Assembly: GCF_000348925.1 (NCBI RefSeq)
Contig: NZ_AODQ01000001.1
Coordinates: 13 to 64,012 of the forward strand
DNA length: 64,000 bases
Direction: 5' to 3'
DNA from: Cesiribacter andamanensis AMV16
Lineage (GTDB): Bacteria > Bacteroidota > Bacteroidia > Cytophagales > Cyclobacteriaceae
Shown here: one piece after another, positions 62,954-64,000 of the stretch
How the letters are laid out: each line of letters opens with the position of its first letter
How positions within the stretch are numbered: the first letter of the stretch is position 1
The notes under the pieces: model-generated
Seen by the model: the letters and a program-made list of their open reading frames with translations, nothing else
What the model was told of the DNA's origin: nothing
Database searches by the model: none
Made by a program: the position numbers and the translations under genes

Positions 62954-62997
62954 CTTCTTCCATAGCGAGGGAATTAATTCCCTCGCTATGGAAGAAG
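62954..62997. repeat. 44-bp perfect palindrome with no spacer
   Basis: The two 22-base arms meeting at 62975/62976 are perfect inverse complements (core AGGGAATTAATTCCCT). It lies between the stop of the THUMP methyltransferase gene (downstream of it) and the start of the patatin gene, both minus strand. It lacks a strong T tract, so it is only partly a terminator. Confidence 0.85.
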
Positions 62998-63041
62998 AAT
63001 AGAAGAAGGGCAGGGGAGGTTGTCAGAATCAGCCCCCTACT

Positions 63042-64000
63042 TCACTGCCCCCTTTTGGTGCCGGCATACAGCTCATACTCCAGCAGGCGGCCCTCCTGCT
63101 GGGCCAGTGGCACAGGAATTTTACGGCTGGTGCGCAGGCCTATGTGTTTGCCCAGGGCAGGGTTGCCCGCTACGATGTAGCCCCAGTAGCCCCCGCATCG
63201 GCTCTTAAAGAAATCGCCAATCTGTTTATATACCCCTTCCAGCTCGGTGCTTTCGCCCAGCCGCTCGCCCCACTCGGGGTTCAGGATCACCACACCCCCT
63301 TGTTCTTCCGGCAGGGGGGTATCGGCAAAATCACATACCTCAAAACGGATGTGGTCGACCATGCCGGCTTCTTCGGCATTGCGGCGGGCGTTGGTTACGG
63401 CCCTGAAGTCCCGGTCGGTGGCCATGATCTGCAGGCGCGGCTGTTGCATTTCGGCGCGGGCCTTGGCTTTCATCTCGGCCCACAGGCTGCTGTCGTAGCC
63501 GCGCAGGTGCATAAAGCCAAAATTTTCCCGAAACAGGCCGGGAGGGGTATTGGTGGCCAGCAGGGCTGCTTCTATGGCCAGCGTACCGCTGCCGCACATG
63601 GGGTTTACAAAGGGCTTGTCATACTGCCAGCGGGTTTGCTGCACAATACCGGCGGCAATGGTTTCCATCAGGGGGGCCTTGCCCGGCCTGAAGCGGTAGC
63701 CATGCTTGGAGATGGTTTCGCCGCTGGTATCTACATACAGGCTCACCCCCTCATCGTACCAGTACAGGAAAAGCACCACCTGGTCTTTTTCCTTGCCGCT
63801 ATCGGGCCGGCGCTGGTAGAGGGCCTGCATGCGGTCGGCAATGGCATCCTTTAAGCGCAGGCTGGCAAAGCGCCAGTCGCGGATGGTCTCGTTGCGCACA
63901 AAGGCATCGATGCTAAAATAACTGTCTACGCGCATCCATTTTTCCCAGGGCAGTTCCCGGGCCTGTTTGTACAGCTCATCGGCGGTGCGGGCAGTAAAGC
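63042..64000 (-). CDS. THUMP-domain rRNA methyltransferase (RlmL-N/RlmI-like), 5' end outside window
   Basis: At least 319 residues; the frame runs off the window at 64000 ('FTARTADELYKQARELPWEKWMRVDSYFSID') and stops at 63042. It contains the end of the THUMP domain and the class I SAM methyltransferase part: 'SGETISKHGYRFRPGKAPLMETIAAGIVQQT', 'FVNPMCGSGTLAIEAALLATNTPPGL', 'GVVILNPEWGERLGE'. The catalytic NPPY/F motif is NPEW, a variant seen in Bacteroidota relatives. It methylates a guanine of 23S rRNA by family analogy. Confidence 0.92.
   Translation of the reverse strand, partial: FTARTADELYKQARELPWEKWMRVDSYFSIDAFVRNETIRDWRFASLRLKDAIADRMQALYQRRPDSGKEKDQVVLFLYWYDEGVSLYVDTSGETISKHGYRFRPGKAPLMETIAAGIVQQTRWQYDKPFVNPMCGSGTLAIEAALLATNTPPGLFRENFGFMHLRGYDSSLWAEMKAKARAEMQQPRLQIMATDRDFRAVTNARRNAEEAGMVDHIRFEVCDFADTPLPEEQGGVVILNPEWGERLGESTELEGVYKQIGDFFKSRCGGYWGYIVAGNPALGKHIGLRTSRKIPVPLAQQEGRLLEYELYAGTKRGQ

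Noticed and set aside
1-64000. CRISPR arrays, tRNA, rRNA, prophage or transposase genes
   Set aside because: No regular spaced repeats, cloverleaf, rRNA segment or integrase/transposase motifs were found on either strand.

Overview
The window reads as ordinary chromosome of an aerobic Bacteroidota, most likely order Cytophagales. This rests on family content, not on a database search: secreted FAS1 proteins, an M16 catalytic/non-catalytic pair, SusE/DUF4625-like lipoproteins, a PepSY-like lipoprotein, DUF4199 and DUF6340 proteins, a TMEM175-type channel, fused IcmF and many Bacteroidota-only secreted proteins. Shine-Dalgarno sites are generally weak; the Hsp20 gene is the exception. I see no rRNA, tRNA, CRISPR, prophage, transposase or replication origin.

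Layout. 0-7.4 kb: a YceI protein, two M16 peptidases, then an aldehyde-oxidation locus (DUF779 gene and aldehyde dehydrogenase on the minus strand, divergent AraC regulator). 7.4-16.5 kb: SlyD-type FKBP, GT-C membrane glycosyltransferase, a broken cyclophilin, a PepSY-like lipoprotein, an overlapping GAF/STAS pair, a large secreted protein and Hsp20. 16.5-31.7 kb: Fsr-type exporter, ChaN-like protein, M23 endopeptidase, CsbD, NHL lipoprotein, two FAS1 proteins, acyltransferase 3, DUF6340, DUF4199 and CFA synthase. 32-45.8 kb: CHRD lipoprotein (frameshifted), GlxA-type regulator, VOC protein, an orphan HypX-like formyltransferase domain, M3 oligopeptidase (frameshifted), a secreted putative Cys/His amidase, a tandem SRPBCC protein, a Qnr-like pentapeptide protein, a haem-c dehydrogenase-like lipoprotein and a thermonuclease. 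46-64 kb: LuxR regulator, PNPOx-like protein, TMEM175 channel, serine hydrolase, fused isobutyryl-CoA mutase IcmF, two patatins, two paralogous surface lipoproteins and the 3' part of a THUMP RNA methyltransferase.

Most genes are single transcription units closed by strong, often bidirectional hairpin terminators. Real operon signals are few: the GAF/STAS pair (4-nt overlap), the M16 pair, aldehyde dehydrogenase-DUF779 and the 18.9-19.5 kb small membrane pair.

The most notable feature is a set of four otherwise well-conserved genes that are interrupted: an amber codon in the aldehyde dehydrogenase, and 1-nt homopolymer-type indels in a cyclophilin (two), a CHRD lipoprotein and an M3 peptidase. 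Either the assembly carries residual homopolymer errors or the genes are freshly inactivated. Three inverted-repeat structures in intergenic space (49.36-49.52 kb, 58.29-58.54 kb, 62.95-63.00 kb) look like non-coding repeat elements. I found no convincing new multi-gene system; the best leads are the orphan HypX-like domain, the secreted amidase, the GAF/STAS module, the 8-TM patatin and the repeat elements.
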